In this document: one piece after another, positions 53,608 through 62,071 of the stretch
Layout: the number at the start of each line of letters is the position of its first letter
Position numbering within the stretch: position 1 is the stretch's first letter
Origin: Hyphomonadaceae bacterium UBA1849
Lineage (GTDB): Bacteria > Pseudomonadota > Alphaproteobacteria > Caulobacterales > Hyphomonadaceae
NCBI GenBank assembly: GCA_002338565.1
Contig: DDIN01000006.1
Span: 124,001-188,000, forward strand
DNA length: 64,000 nt
Direction: 5' to 3'
Program-made: the position numbers and the translations under genes
The notes under the pieces: generated by a model
What the model was told of the DNA's origin: nothing
The model's input: the letters and a program-made list of their open reading frames with translations, nothing else
Database searches by the model: none

Positions 53608-54377
53608 TGCGGCTGCTCGCTGCCTGCTTCCTGTTTGTCGGTGCAGCCTGCTCTCCGCAAACCACGCAGCGGGAACCGGACTTTCCTATCGAAGCATCTC
53701 TGCGGGTTTCCGGCTCTAGTTTCCTGACACCTGAAACTGTAGCTCAGCAAAATGATGATTTTGAAAACCCCGGATATCTCTGGGTAGAACGCGGGGCCGA
53801 CCTCTTTGAGCAAGGCGAAACCAGCTGTGAAGGCTGCCATAAAAATGGACTGGAGGGCGTTGCGACTCACTACCCAGCCTTCGACACGGGAACGCAGACG
53901 CTTGTCAATCTAGAGGGGCGGATCAACCTGTGCCGAACCCGGCATCAAGGCCTAACCGCCTTGCCCTATGAAAGCGATCAACTTCTCTCTCTGACTGCAT
54001 TTGTTGCAGAGCAATCCCGAGGCCTACCCATTAGCGTTGAGGTCACACCCCAAACTCAGTCGGCCTTTGAAAGCGGTGGAGCCTATTTCATGACACGTCG
54101 CGGCCAACTCAATCTTGCTTGCACGCAATGTCATGATGACAATTGGGGCAAACAATTGCGTGGGGATACGATCAGTCAGGGGCACAGCAATGGGTTTCCG
54201 GCCTATCGTTTTGAGTGGGAAGACTTCGGCTCGTTGCACCGAAGGCTGCATGACTGTGATACCGGCGTCCGCGCTGAACCTATGGAGCTCGGCTCTCAGA
54301 CCTATATTGATCTTGAGTTCTACCTTGCGGTTCGCGCATCCGGCCTTGAACTGGAAAGCCCCGGTATTCGCAGATAA
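53607..54377 (+). CDS. soxA: Dihaem cytochrome c SoxA
   Basis: 256 residues with a lipoprotein signal (GAAC, Cys15). Two haem c sites: CEGCH (74-78) and CTQCH (172-176), the dihaem form as in Paracoccus. The conserved Cys109 (RINLCR) and Cys217 in the CDTGVRAEP motif (the catalytic cysteine that becomes persulfidated and ligates haem 2) are both present. With SoxX this cytochrome conjugates sulfur substrates to SoxY. Last gene of the run; no soxB, soxCD, soxV or soxW follows. A bidirectional hairpin comes next. Confidence 0.94.
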   Translation: MRLLAACFLFVGAACSPQTTQREPDFPIEASLRVSGSSFLTPETVAQQNDDFENPGYLWVERGADLFEQGETSCEGCHKNGLEGVATHYPAFDTGTQTLVNLEGRINLCRTRHQGLTALPYESDQLLSLTAFVAEQSRGLPISVEVTPQTQSAFESGGAYFMTRRGQLNLACTQCHDDNWGKQLRGDTISQGHSNGFPAYRFEWEDFGSLHRRLHDCDTGVRAEPMELGSQTYIDLEFYLAVRASGLELESPGIRR

Positions 54378-54381
54378 CAAA

Positions 54382-54405
54382 AAAGGCGGGCCAAAGCCCG
54401 CCTTT
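54382..54405. terminator. Bidirectional terminator between soxA and acnB
   Basis: 10-bp stem AAAGGCGGGC / GCCCGCCTTT with CAAA loop, flanked by A-runs on the left (T-run for minus transcripts) and TTT on the right; fits convergent genes soxA and acnB. Confidence 0.85.
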
Positions 54406-54429
54406 CCAATTCCAGAGGATTACTCCGGT

Positions 54430-57186
54430 TTAGTTTACCGGCGGCGCATACTGCGTCAGGTTGATGCCTTCTACAGCCGCTTTGTACTCTTCTACGCTCG
54501 GCGTGCGGCCAAGAATTGTGGACAGAACAACAACCGGCGTAGATGCGAGAAGTGACTCGCCCTTCTTGTTGTCGGCGTCTTCCACGACACGGCCTTGGAA
54601 GAGACGCGTAGATGTCGCCATCACTGTGTCACCTTTAGCCGCCTTCTCCTGGTTACCCATGCAGAGGTTACAGCCCGGACGTTCCAGATAGAGCATGTTT
54701 TCATACTCGGTACGCGCTTTAGCTTTCGGGTGCGTGTCGTCGAACTCGAAGCCCGCATATTTGCGCAGAACGTCCCAATCGCCTTCCGCCTTGAGTTCGT
54801 CGACGATGTTGTAAGTCGGCGGCGCAACAACGAGTGGCGCAGCGAACTTAACTTCGCCATTTTGCTTCTCAAGGTTTTGAAGCATTTCAGAAATGATCTT
54901 CATGTCGCCTTTGTGGACCATACAAGACCCGACAAAACCAAGATCAACCTTCTTGTCGCCGCCATAGTAAGACACTGGGCGGATGGTGTCGTGCGTATAT
55001 CGCTTGGAAACGTCTTCGTTATTGACGTCCGGGTCAGCGATCATTGGCTCGTTAATAGCATCAAGATCAACAACGAGTTCAGCGAAGTATTTCGCGTTGT
55101 CGTCAGGTTTCAGAGCAGGCTTCTCGCCAGAACGGATTTCAGCGATACGCTTGTCCGCTTTGTCGATGAGGCCCTGAAGAACCTGGTTCTCGTTGTCCAT
55201 GCCTTTATCGATCATGATCTGGATGCGGGATTTCGCGATTTCCAGAGATTCAATCAGCGTTTCGTCTTCTGAGATACAGATAGAGGCTTTCGCCTTCATC
55301 TCTGCCGTCCAGTCGGTGAATGTGAAGGCCTGGTCAGCGAGCAGCGTGCCGATGTGAACTTCGATGATACGTCCCTGGAAGACGTTATCGCCGAACTTCT
55401 TCAGCATTTGAGCCTGGGTCGCGTGAACCACATCACGGAAGTCCATATAATCGGCCATAGTGCCCTTGAAAGTCACCTTGACGGACTCAGGGATTGGCAT
55501 TGTTGCTTCACCAGTCGCCAGCGCGAGCGCTACCGTACCGGAGTCTGCACCGAACGCGACGCCTTTAGACATACGTGTGTGGCTGTCACCGCCAATGATG
55601 ATCGCCCAGTCGTCAACAGTGATGTCGTTGAGAACTTTGTGGATCACGTCGGTCATAGCGGGATATTCGCCCTTAGGATCACGCGCAGTGATCAGGCCGA
55701 ATTTATTCATAAAGCCCATAAGCTTTGGAATGTTGGTTTGTGCTTTGATGTCCCAGACAGAAGCGGTGTGACAACCAGACTGGTAAGCACCGTCTACGAC
55801 CGGAGAAATCACAGTCGCGGCCATCGCCTCAAGTTCCTGAGAGGTCATCAGACCAGTCGTGTCCTGAGAGCCTACAATATTCACTTTCACGCGGACATCT
55901 GAACCGGCATGAAGTGTTTTGCCCGGCGTTGTGCCCGTTGCGTTCGCGTTGAAGATTTTCTCAACCGCCGTCAGGCCCTGACCTTCGTGCGACACTTCTT
56001 TGGACGCGGCGAAAACAGATGGCGCTTCGACGCCGAGCGTCTCAGCAGCAAACGTTTGAAGCTTTTTACCGAAGACAACCGCGTAAGAGCCACCCGCTTT
56101 GATGAACTCCATTTTCGGAGCCGTCAGCGCGGAAGAGATGTCTACGAGTTCTTTGTCGCCTTCGTAGAGTTTCTGGGTCTTCGTGTTGATGGTCAGAACT
56201 TTGCCTGTTTCAACAGAGTAAGCCTGCTCCAAAACCGCGTCGCCATTCTCGTCGAGAACCGGCTTGCCGTTCTCGTCCAGTTTCTTGACCCAGTTTTTGA
56301 GGTCGATGCCGATGCCGCCGGTTACACCAACTGTCGTAAGGAAAATTGGCGAAATACCGTTCGTACCGGCTACGATCGGCGCGATGTTGACGAATGGTAC
56401 GTATGGGCTCGCTTTCTTACCTGTCCAGAGAGCCACGTTGTTCACACCCGACATACGGGACGAACCAACGCCCATTGTACCTTTTTCAGCGATCAGCATT
56501 ACACGGGCATCAGGATGTTGCTTTTGCAGCGCCTGAATTTCTTCCTGTGCTGCAGGGCTGATCATGCACTTACCGTGAAGCTCGCGGTCAGAACGTGAGT
56601 GCGCCTGATTGCCCGGCGAAAGAAGGTCGGTAGAGATGTCGCCTTCTGCAGCGATAAAAGTGACGACTTTAATTTCTTCTTCAACGTCCGGAAGTTCCGT
56701 GAAGAATTCCGCCTTGGCATAGCTTTCGAGAACATCTTTCGCGACAGCGTTTCCTGCGTCAAAAGCAGCTTTGAGGCGCGCCATATCAGCGTCGTAAAGA
56801 AAGACCTGGGTTTTCAAAACGTCTGCAGCTTTAGCTGCGACAGTAGCATCATCACCAAGCGCAAGGTCGAGCAGCACGTCAACAGATGGCCCCCCCTTCA
56901 TGTGAGAGAGCAGTTCCAGCGCGAAATCCGGTGTAATCTCCGCCACGCTCTCCTCGCCTAGTACGATCTGCTTAAGGAATGCCGCCTTAACACCTGCAGC
57001 GCTCGTGGTGCCCGGAAGGGTATTGTAGATAAAGAAATTCAGGGAGTCCGCGCGATGTGCGTTACCTGTGTCTTTGATCTGTTCGATCAGCTCAGCAACC
57101 AGAGCGCCATCATCAATCGGCTTAGGGTGAAGGCCATCCTTTTTACGGGCTGCGATCTCTTCGAGGTATTGTGTATATAGGCTCAT
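54430..57186 (-). CDS. acnB: Aconitate hydratase B
   Basis: 918-residue AcnB-type aconitase / 2-methylisocitrate dehydratase. HEAT-like N-terminal domain (about 1-160), swivel domain with DISTDLLSPGNQAHSRSDRELHGKC, and catalytic half with SDTHTRMSKGVAFGADS-like IGGDSHTRMSKG. The cluster cysteines are in GFVGSCMVHKG and CNLCMGNQ. ATG 57186 is preferred because the family N terminus MSLYTQYLEEIAARKKDGLHPKP starts there and AGGA lies upstream; a longer frame reaches 57303. At 918 residues it is longer than E. coli AcnB (865). By memory it resembles the Bacteroidetes version, which would be unusual in an alphaproteobacterium, where AcnA is usual. Confidence 0.95.
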   Translation of the reverse strand: MSLYTQYLEEIAARKKDGLHPKPIDDGALVAELIEQIKDTGNAHRADSLNFFIYNTLPGTTSAAGVKAAFLKQIVLGEESVAEITPDFALELLSHMKGGPSVDVLLDLALGDDATVAAKAADVLKTQVFLYDADMARLKAAFDAGNAVAKDVLESYAKAEFFTELPDVEEEIKVVTFIAAEGDISTDLLSPGNQAHSRSDRELHGKCMISPAAQEEIQALQKQHPDARVMLIAEKGTMGVGSSRMSGVNNVALWTGKKASPYVPFVNIAPIVAGTNGISPIFLTTVGVTGGIGIDLKNWVKKLDENGKPVLDENGDAVLEQAYSVETGKVLTINTKTQKLYEGDKELVDISSALTAPKMEFIKAGGSYAVVFGKKLQTFAAETLGVEAPSVFAASKEVSHEGQGLTAVEKIFNANATGTTPGKTLHAGSDVRVKVNIVGSQDTTGLMTSQELEAMAATVISPVVDGAYQSGCHTASVWDIKAQTNIPKLMGFMNKFGLITARDPKGEYPAMTDVIHKVLNDITVDDWAIIIGGDSHTRMSKGVAFGADSGTVALALATGEATMPIPESVKVTFKGTMADYMDFRDVVHATQAQMLKKFGDNVFQGRIIEVHIGTLLADQAFTFTDWTAEMKAKASICISEDETLIESLEIAKSRIQIMIDKGMDNENQVLQGLIDKADKRIAEIRSGEKPALKPDDNAKYFAELVVDLDAINEPMIADPDVNNEDVSKRYTHDTIRPVSYYGGDKKVDLGFVGSCMVHKGDMKIISEMLQNLEKQNGEVKFAAPLVVAPPTYNIVDELKAEGDWDVLRKYAGFEFDDTHPKAKARTEYENMLYLERPGCNLCMGNQEKAAKGDTVMATSTRLFQGRVVEDADNKKGESLLASTPVVVLSTILGRTPSVEEYKAAVEGINLTQYAPPVN

Positions 57187-57547
57187 GATAATCCTGGCTA
57201 ATGTTGGGGTGATTTCGCTCGCCAGGCAGGTCTGATGACATCCCCCGCGAACGAGCCATGGCTGTTCGCGCACAGGACTATTTAAGAGGGGGGTGAGTTG
57301 CAAGTGCTTTGTTATACGAAATAAGTCTCAAACTGCGCTATGACGGCGTTTTCGACACACGGAGCGGTACAAACGACCCGAGTTGGAAGGTTGATAACTG
57401 ACCGTTATGCAAAAGCATTTGCAGCTAGCGTCATCAACTGCCGACAAAGGCCAGCCGGAAGACTTTCGTATAACACACGCTCGCAAAGACGATTCCTGAA
57501 CAGCACTCAGGGAAGCCGGGATAGCTCGAAATGTCGGAAAAAATAGA
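57187..57547. other. acnB upstream / tRNA downstream gap
   Basis: 361 bp with no convincing gene. It should contain the acnB promoter on the minus strand. It holds a 10-base inverted repeat pair (GTTATACGAA at 57311-57320 and TTCGTATAAC at 57465-57474), and the palindrome TGCAAA-AGCA-TTTGCA at 57408-57423. No clear promoter pair was found. Confidence 0.6.
57408..57423. promoter_or_regulatory. Inverted repeat TGCAAA-N4-TTTGCA
   Basis: Six-base arms with an AGCA centre in the acnB upstream gap. Possible regulator site for acnB; function unknown. Confidence 0.3.
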
Positions 57548-57632
57548 TGGTGCGGATGAAGGGACTCGAACCCCCACGCCTCTCGGCGCCAGAACCTAAA
57601 TCTGGTGCGTCTACCAGTTTCGCCACATCCGC
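57548..57632 (-). tRNA. tRNA-Leu(UAG)
   Basis: The minus strand folds as a class II tRNA: acceptor GCGGATG pairs with CATCCGC, discriminator A and encoded CCA follow. Anticodon stem CCAGA / TCTGG with loop TTTAGGT gives anticodon UAG, reading CUA. The extra arm is around GGCGCCGAGAGGCGT and the T arm is GGGGGTTCGAGTCCC. The long variable arm and G at the D loop fit leucine. 85 bases including CCA. Confidence 0.96.
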
Positions 57633-58112
57633 ACTCGTAGAGCGCGCTTACTGACGCTTTTTAAGACAGTTGGCAACCTGTTTTAGCAAAGAAATAGATT
57701 TCAAATTCATGCCGAAAGGTCAAAACCCGCTGCCAATCCATTATTCAAGGGAAGTATTTTTCACGAAACCCCACAAAGCGTGCAACAGACCAACACCCAT
57801 TAGATAATAGAAGAGCTAAAGCATGCTAATCGATTGTATAAAAGCCAATTTTCGGAATCAGCCGACGCATTCCCCAATGCGTTGAATCAATACTAAAACT
57901 TGCCTGCGCCCTGACTTGCGCCCATGACGACGCACGGACATCACTCGAGCTCCAGCTCTGCCAGAAATATTAGTCCATTTTTTAATCAGCGACGCCCATT
58001 TTTTAGCCCTGCAGCCAAAATCGAACGCCTGGCGCTCCTCAATCTCTTATCAAGCCTGCACTGAGTGGTAGGCCACAGTGCCAGATTATTGAAATAGCGA
58101 ATTGGTACCGGG
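57633..58112. promoter_or_regulatory. 480-bp regulatory gap before glnB
   Basis: No ORF is believable here; base composition is richer in A/T than the genes. Contents: a 7-bp hairpin ACGCATT-CCCC-AATGCGT (57865-57882), tandem imperfect repeats TGCGCCC at 57905 and 57917, CCATTTTTTA twice (57975-57984 and 57996-58005, exactly 21 bases apart) and the inverted repeat GCACTG-N12-CAGTGC (58058-58081). It must hold the glnBA promoter and the tRNA promoter. No consensus sigma54 -24/-12 pair was found. Confidence 0.6.
58058..58081. promoter_or_regulatory. Inverted repeat before glnB
   Basis: GCACTG and CAGTGC arms 12 bases apart, 31 bases before the glnB start. Sequence of the arms recalls NtrC sites (GCAC...GTGC) but spacing is longer than usual, and it can also form a short RNA hairpin in the leader. 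Confidence 0.35.
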
Positions 58113-58451
58113 ATGAAAAAAATCGAGGCAGTGATCAAACCGTTCAAGCTCGACGAAGTGAAAGATGCGCTTCAGGAGCTGGGTCTTCACGGCATGACGG
58201 TTGTCGAAGCGAAAGGCTTTGGACGCCAACGTGGGCATACCGAACTCTATCGCGGAGCGGAATATGTCGTAGATTTCCTCCCGAAACTCAAAATCGAAAT
58301 CATCGTTTCCGATGACATGGCGGAAGAAGCCATTTCGGTGATCACGAAAACGGCACAGACCGGTAAAATTGGTGACGGAAAGATATTCCTGTCCACAATT
58401 GATGATGTCGTGAGAATTCGAACTGGCGAACGTGGTAATTCCGCGGTCTAA
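58113..58451 (+). CDS. glnB: Nitrogen regulatory protein PII
   Basis: 112-residue trimeric signalling protein sensing 2-oxoglutarate, ATP/ADP and glutamine status. MKKIEAVIKPFKLDEVKDAL start, T-loop with uridylylation site Tyr51 (ELYRGAEYVVDF) and C-terminal signature KTAQTGKIGDGKIFL...VRIRTGERG. It lies 42 bp before glnA, the usual glnB-glnA pairing in Alphaproteobacteria, where PII controls glutamine synthetase through GlnE. Confidence 0.96.
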   Translation: MKKIEAVIKPFKLDEVKDALQELGLHGMTVVEAKGFGRQRGHTELYRGAEYVVDFLPKLKIEIIVSDDMAEEAISVITKTAQTGKIGDGKIFLSTIDDVVRIRTGERGNSAV

Positions 58452-58493
58452 TCGGGCTAACTGAATACGCAAAACCCAAACTTGGAGGGAAAA

Positions 58494-59897
58494 GTGTCTG
58501 AACAATTTTTCAAAGAAATGAAAGAGAAAGACGTAGAGTACGTTGATCTGCGCTTCACAGACGTTCGTGGTAAGCTGCAGCACGTGACTTTCACGGCTGA
58601 TGCTGTTGACGAAGCGATGTTCGAAGACGGCACAATGTTTGACGGCTCATCCATTGCTGGCTGGAAAGCCATCAACGAGTCCGACATGGTTCTGATGCCA
58701 GACGCATCTACAGCGAAGATCGACCCGTTCTTCCAGCAGACCACTATGACTGTCAAATGTGACATTCTGAACCCAGGCACGATGGACGCTTACAACCGCG
58801 ATCCACGTATGACTGCGAAAAAAGCAGAAGCCTACCTGAAATCTACAGGTATCGGCGACACCGCTTTCTTCGGTCCAGAGCCTGAATTCTTCGTATTCGA
58901 CGACGTCAAATGGTCCGTTCAGCCGCACAAAACCGGCTATCAGTTCGACTCTACAGAGCTGCCAGTGAACACGGACAAAGACTACGAAATGGGCAATATG
59001 GGTCACCGCCCAGGTCCTAAAGGTGGTTACTTCCCAGTTCCGCCAGTCGATTCCGAACAGGACATGCGTTCCGAGATGCTTTCAGTGATGAAAGAACTCG
59101 GCATGAAGCCAGAGAAACAGCACCACGAAGTTGCACCTGCCCAGCACGAACTCGGCATGGTTTTCGGAACGCTTCTCGAAATGGCTGACCGCGTTCAGGA
59201 CTACAAATATGTAGTGCACAACGTCGCTGCGTCTTACGGCAAATCAGCGACCTTCATGCCTAAGCCAATGTATCTCGACAACGGTTCCGGCATGCACGTT
59301 CACCAGTCTATCTGGAAAGACGGCGGACCAACATTCGCAGGCGATGGCTATGCAGGCCTGTCTGAAACATGCCTTTACTACATTGGCGGCGTCATCAAGC
59401 ACGCGAAAGCACTGAACGCTCTGACAAACCCACTGACCAACTCTTACAAGCGTCTGGTCCCAGGTTTCGAAGCACCAGTTATGCTCGCTTACTCCGCGCG
59501 TAACCGTTCCGCGTCTATCCGTATTCCTTACGGTTCTTCACCAAAAGCTAAGCGTATCGAGACACGTTTCCCTGATCCAGGTGCAAACCCTTACCTCGCA
59601 TTCGCTGCTCTGCTCATGGCTGGCCTCGACGGCATCCAGAACCAGATCCACCCTGGCGACGCTATGGACAAAGACCTCTACGATCTTCCAGCGGAAGAAG
59701 CGAAGTCTATCCCACAGGTTTGCGGATCCCTGCGTGAAGCTCTCGACTCTCTGTCTGCTGACCGTGACTTCCTCAAAGCTGGCGGCGTATTTGACGACGA
59801 TCAGATCGACGCATACATCGACCTTAAAATGGAAGAAGTTATGGCATTCGAAATGCACCCTCACCCGGTCGAATTCGAAATGTACTACAAAGTTTAA
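58494..59897 (+). CDS. glnA: Glutamine synthetase type I
   Basis: 467-residue ATP-dependent glutamine synthetase (GlnA I), the main ammonium-assimilating enzyme, dodecameric. Start is GTG 58494, 4 bases after GGAGGG (58484-58489); the earlier TTG at 58482 lies inside the ribosome site. Motifs: DGSSIAGWKAINESDM, EPEFFVFDDV, GHRPGPKGGYFPVPPVDS, HHEVAPAQHELG, the flap NRSASIRIP and the adenylylation site Tyr396 in DLYDLPAEEAK. Adenylylated by GlnE and controlled by the upstream PII. Strong, codon-optimised usage. Confidence 0.97.
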   Translation: MSEQFFKEMKEKDVEYVDLRFTDVRGKLQHVTFTADAVDEAMFEDGTMFDGSSIAGWKAINESDMVLMPDASTAKIDPFFQQTTMTVKCDILNPGTMDAYNRDPRMTAKKAEAYLKSTGIGDTAFFGPEPEFFVFDDVKWSVQPHKTGYQFDSTELPVNTDKDYEMGNMGHRPGPKGGYFPVPPVDSEQDMRSEMLSVMKELGMKPEKQHHEVAPAQHELGMVFGTLLEMADRVQDYKYVVHNVAASYGKSATFMPKPMYLDNGSGMHVHQSIWKDGGPTFAGDGYAGLSETCLYYIGGVIKHAKALNALTNPLTNSYKRLVPGFEAPVMLAYSARNRSASIRIPYGSSPKAKRIETRFPDPGANPYLAFAALLMAGLDGIQNQIHPGDAMDKDLYDLPAEEAKSIPQVCGSLREALDSLSADRDFLKAGGVFDDDQIDAYIDLKMEEVMAFEMHPHPVEFEMYYKV

Positions 59898-59969
59898 TAT
59901 CGGCAGTTTCTTCCGATATTTCGCTAGAACAGCCGCCGGCATCGCAAGATGTCGGCGGTTTGCTTTTTA
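59896..59969 (+). terminator. Tandem hairpins ending glnBA
   Basis: First stem AATATCGG / CCGATATT (59896-59903 with 59913-59920, 9-base loop) covers the stop; second, 12-bp stem with two G-T pairs (59932-59943 with 59948-59959, loop GCAA) is followed by TTGCTTTTT. The second looks like the intrinsic terminator. Confidence 0.8.
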
Positions 59970-60009
59970 TTGGTAACTCCGTGCGACACTGCGTCGAACG
60001 GAGTTCCAT

Positions 60010-60720
60010 ATGCGCTTTTCAACATTCATCCTTGCTCTGGTGACAACCACGCTACCGGCGGCGGCGTCTGAAAGCATGACGCCTTCAGAGGCGCTCGCTT
60101 GCCGTGTTCTAGATGATCGCCCCGACTGGATGGACATTATGGAACACACGCAGACGCGCTGGGGGCTGAGTGTTGAAGCACAGCTCGCACTATTTGCTGA
60201 GGAATGGCAGCTGGAGGCGGATAAACTGCCGTCACGTTGGCGCCCTGAGTGGACCATACTTGACCGCAATGAACCGGGTATTCCTGCCGGTTACCTTGAT
60301 GCTACCTGGAACCGTTATGTACACGAATCTGGCAACCGCGGCGCATCCACACGAAGCATGCACGATGTATCAGATTTCATGGGCTGGTACTTCGCGTCTT
60401 CATCCGAATTTGTGAACATTCTTCCCGGGGATGCTTCAGCTTTCTACATCGCGTGGCGCAGAGGACCGGAATATCTCCGTTCCGGAGCGTGGCGCTCAAA
60501 CACCGGGCTCATCTATCGATCCCAGACCTTTGCTGAAAATGCCGCCCAGATTTCTGAAGGATTGCAAACATGCTCTGCTGCAGCCGAGTTGGCATCAGCA
60601 ACAGCAGACAGCGCTGGTGATCAATCCTTAATATCACGCGTCGGCACAGCCATGCGCCCCTGGTCCTGGCAATACCGCAGAACTGCCGGTGGACAGCGCG
60701 TAAGAGACCTCGCCGACTAG
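60010..60720 (+). CDS. Exported protein of unknown function
   Basis: 236 residues with a Sec signal peptide (MRFSTFILALVTTTLPAAASE). The middle contains Trp- and Tyr-rich helices (AQLALFAEEWQLEADKLPSRW, SDFMGWYFASSSEFVNIL and AFYIAWRRGPEYLRSG). The last resembles the YxAYHxG-type segment of some small lysozyme-like exported proteins, but that is too weak to assign a function. Terminates in a 4-base overlap with the convergent oxidoreductase gene. Confidence 0.75.
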   Translation: MRFSTFILALVTTTLPAAASESMTPSEALACRVLDDRPDWMDIMEHTQTRWGLSVEAQLALFAEEWQLEADKLPSRWRPEWTILDRNEPGIPAGYLDATWNRYVHESGNRGASTRSMHDVSDFMGWYFASSSEFVNILPGDASAFYIAWRRGPEYLRSGAWRSNTGLIYRSQTFAENAAQISEGLQTCSAAAELASATADSAGDQSLISRVGTAMRPWSWQYRRTAGGQRVRDLAD

Positions 60721-62012
60721 CGCTGACGCGTCGCCCTCAGAGACTTTCGAAATGATCTCAGTGCGGACAAAAGCCCGACTACCGCATCACTCTTCAAACC
60801 TTCGGACAAGCCTGCCATCTGCATTGAATGCCACGCGATCAATGCTTCAAAGTAGACGTCTCGGATAAATCCATAGCGAGAATCAAAGCCGAAACGGCCT
60901 CCAGAAACAAAACCTTCCGGCATCACGTCATCAATTACGTCCACGTCCCCGGACAGAAGTTTCTCCGGTAGTTTGCCATCCAGACACATGGGGCGTCCAA
61001 AGCCGACCATATCCGCGACACCGTGCGAAATGATGCGCTCTGCATCCATCCGCCGTCTCACCCCTCCCGTCACCAGAACCGGCATACGCGCGACAGCTTT
61101 CACTGCTTTAGAGAAGCCACCAAAATAGGCCCCGGTCTCATTATAGCCGGATGCAAGCCTACCATCTGCTCCATAAAAATCAGGCTGCATCAGCCCGAAC
61201 ATTTGGGGTTGAACCCGACTTCCTCCAGAAATCTCTGTTAAGTCGACACCAGCACCGTTCATCCACTCGACCACGCCAAGGCAGTCATCAAAGCTGAAAC
61301 CATCCTCCATGAAGTCACTAGCGTTCAATTTAACGCTGATCGCAAAGTTATCGGGCAGCCTTGCTCGAAGCTCACCAATAATCTCAAGCAGTACCCTTGC
61401 TCTGTTATGAAGAGATCCGCCCCAGTCATCGGTGCGCCTATTCAGCCGTGGTGACAAAAACTGGGAAATCAGGTGACCGTGACCACACTGAATTTGGACA
61501 CCGTCGAACCCGGTGTCAGACGCCATTTCTGCTGCAGCAACGAATTGAGCTACAATGGACGTAATCTCGTCTTTCGTAAGCGCCCTGCAGGGCGCGCTTT
61601 TAAAAGCGCCAGTTCCTGGTGTTCCGCGTCGGCGCAAACTAGGAGCAACCGGACGCTCGCATCCTTGTTTTGAAGCGAGCGCGCCTGCATGCGAGAGCTG
61701 CATCAAAACAGCACTTCCCGATGACTTTCCCGCTTCCGCAATAGCTTGCAAACGAGATCGGCCCAGCGTTGAAAGCTTGCCGTTCAGAACCACATTTCCC
61801 GGCGCCTCGATGTAACGAGGATCAACCATCACATTTCCGGTTATGATGAGGCCCGCGCCGCCTTCGCCCCACCGTCGATACAGCGCAATCATGTTGTCCG
61901 AGGGCACGCCAACTGAATCTGCCATGAACTCGGAGAGAGCCGCCTTGGCGATACGATTTGGCAGCACCAATCCACAGGGAAGTGTCAAAGCGTGCCCCAG
62001 AGGCGTTGTCAT
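60717..62012 (-). CDS. Old Yellow Enzyme-family NADH:flavin oxidoreductase
   Basis: 431-residue FMN TIM-barrel enzyme. Motifs: LPNRIAKAALSEFMAD start, LQLSHAGALASK-like VLMQLSHAGAL, FDGVQIQCGHGHLISQFLSPRLNRRTDDWGGSLHNRARVLLEII (the H-x-H-x-L-x-Q-F-L-S-P region binding FMN and substrate) and PVLVTGGVRRRMDAERIISHGVADMVGFGRPM. It reduces activated alkenes or similar with NAD(P)H; substrate unknown. No FeS/FAD C-terminal extension as in 2,4-dienoyl-CoA reductase. Divergent from parE across 59 bp. Confidence 0.92.
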   Translation of the reverse strand: MTTPLGHALTLPCGLVLPNRIAKAALSEFMADSVGVPSDNMIALYRRWGEGGAGLIITGNVMVDPRYIEAPGNVVLNGKLSTLGRSRLQAIAEAGKSSGSAVLMQLSHAGALASKQGCERPVAPSLRRRGTPGTGAFKSAPCRALTKDEITSIVAQFVAAAEMASDTGFDGVQIQCGHGHLISQFLSPRLNRRTDDWGGSLHNRARVLLEIIGELRARLPDNFAISVKLNASDFMEDGFSFDDCLGVVEWMNGAGVDLTEISGGSRVQPQMFGLMQPDFYGADGRLASGYNETGAYFGGFSKAVKAVARMPVLVTGGVRRRMDAERIISHGVADMVGFGRPMCLDGKLPEKLLSGDVDVIDDVMPEGFVSGGRFGFDSRYGFIRDVYFEALIAWHSMQMAGLSEGLKSDAVVGLLSALRSFRKSLRATRQR

Positions 62013-62071
62013 CGAGCTTTCCTCGGGCGAATAAATGTCGTTCTGCGCGCCGACTCAGTTATGGTTATCAC

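Noticed and set aside
50737..54377. Canonical complete Sox thiosulfate-oxidation operon
   Set aside because: soxB, soxCD and soxVW are absent and SoxY lacks the GGCGG tail, so the usual label would be misleading.
57340..57546. 68-codon frame in the acnB-tRNA gap
   Set aside because: No ribosome site, ends just before a tRNA gene on the other strand, no recognisable features; more likely regulatory DNA.
57670..57690. Sigma54-like TGGCA...GC pattern before glnB
   Set aside because: The GG and GC pairs are 14 bases apart instead of 12, so the -24/-12 geometry is wrong.
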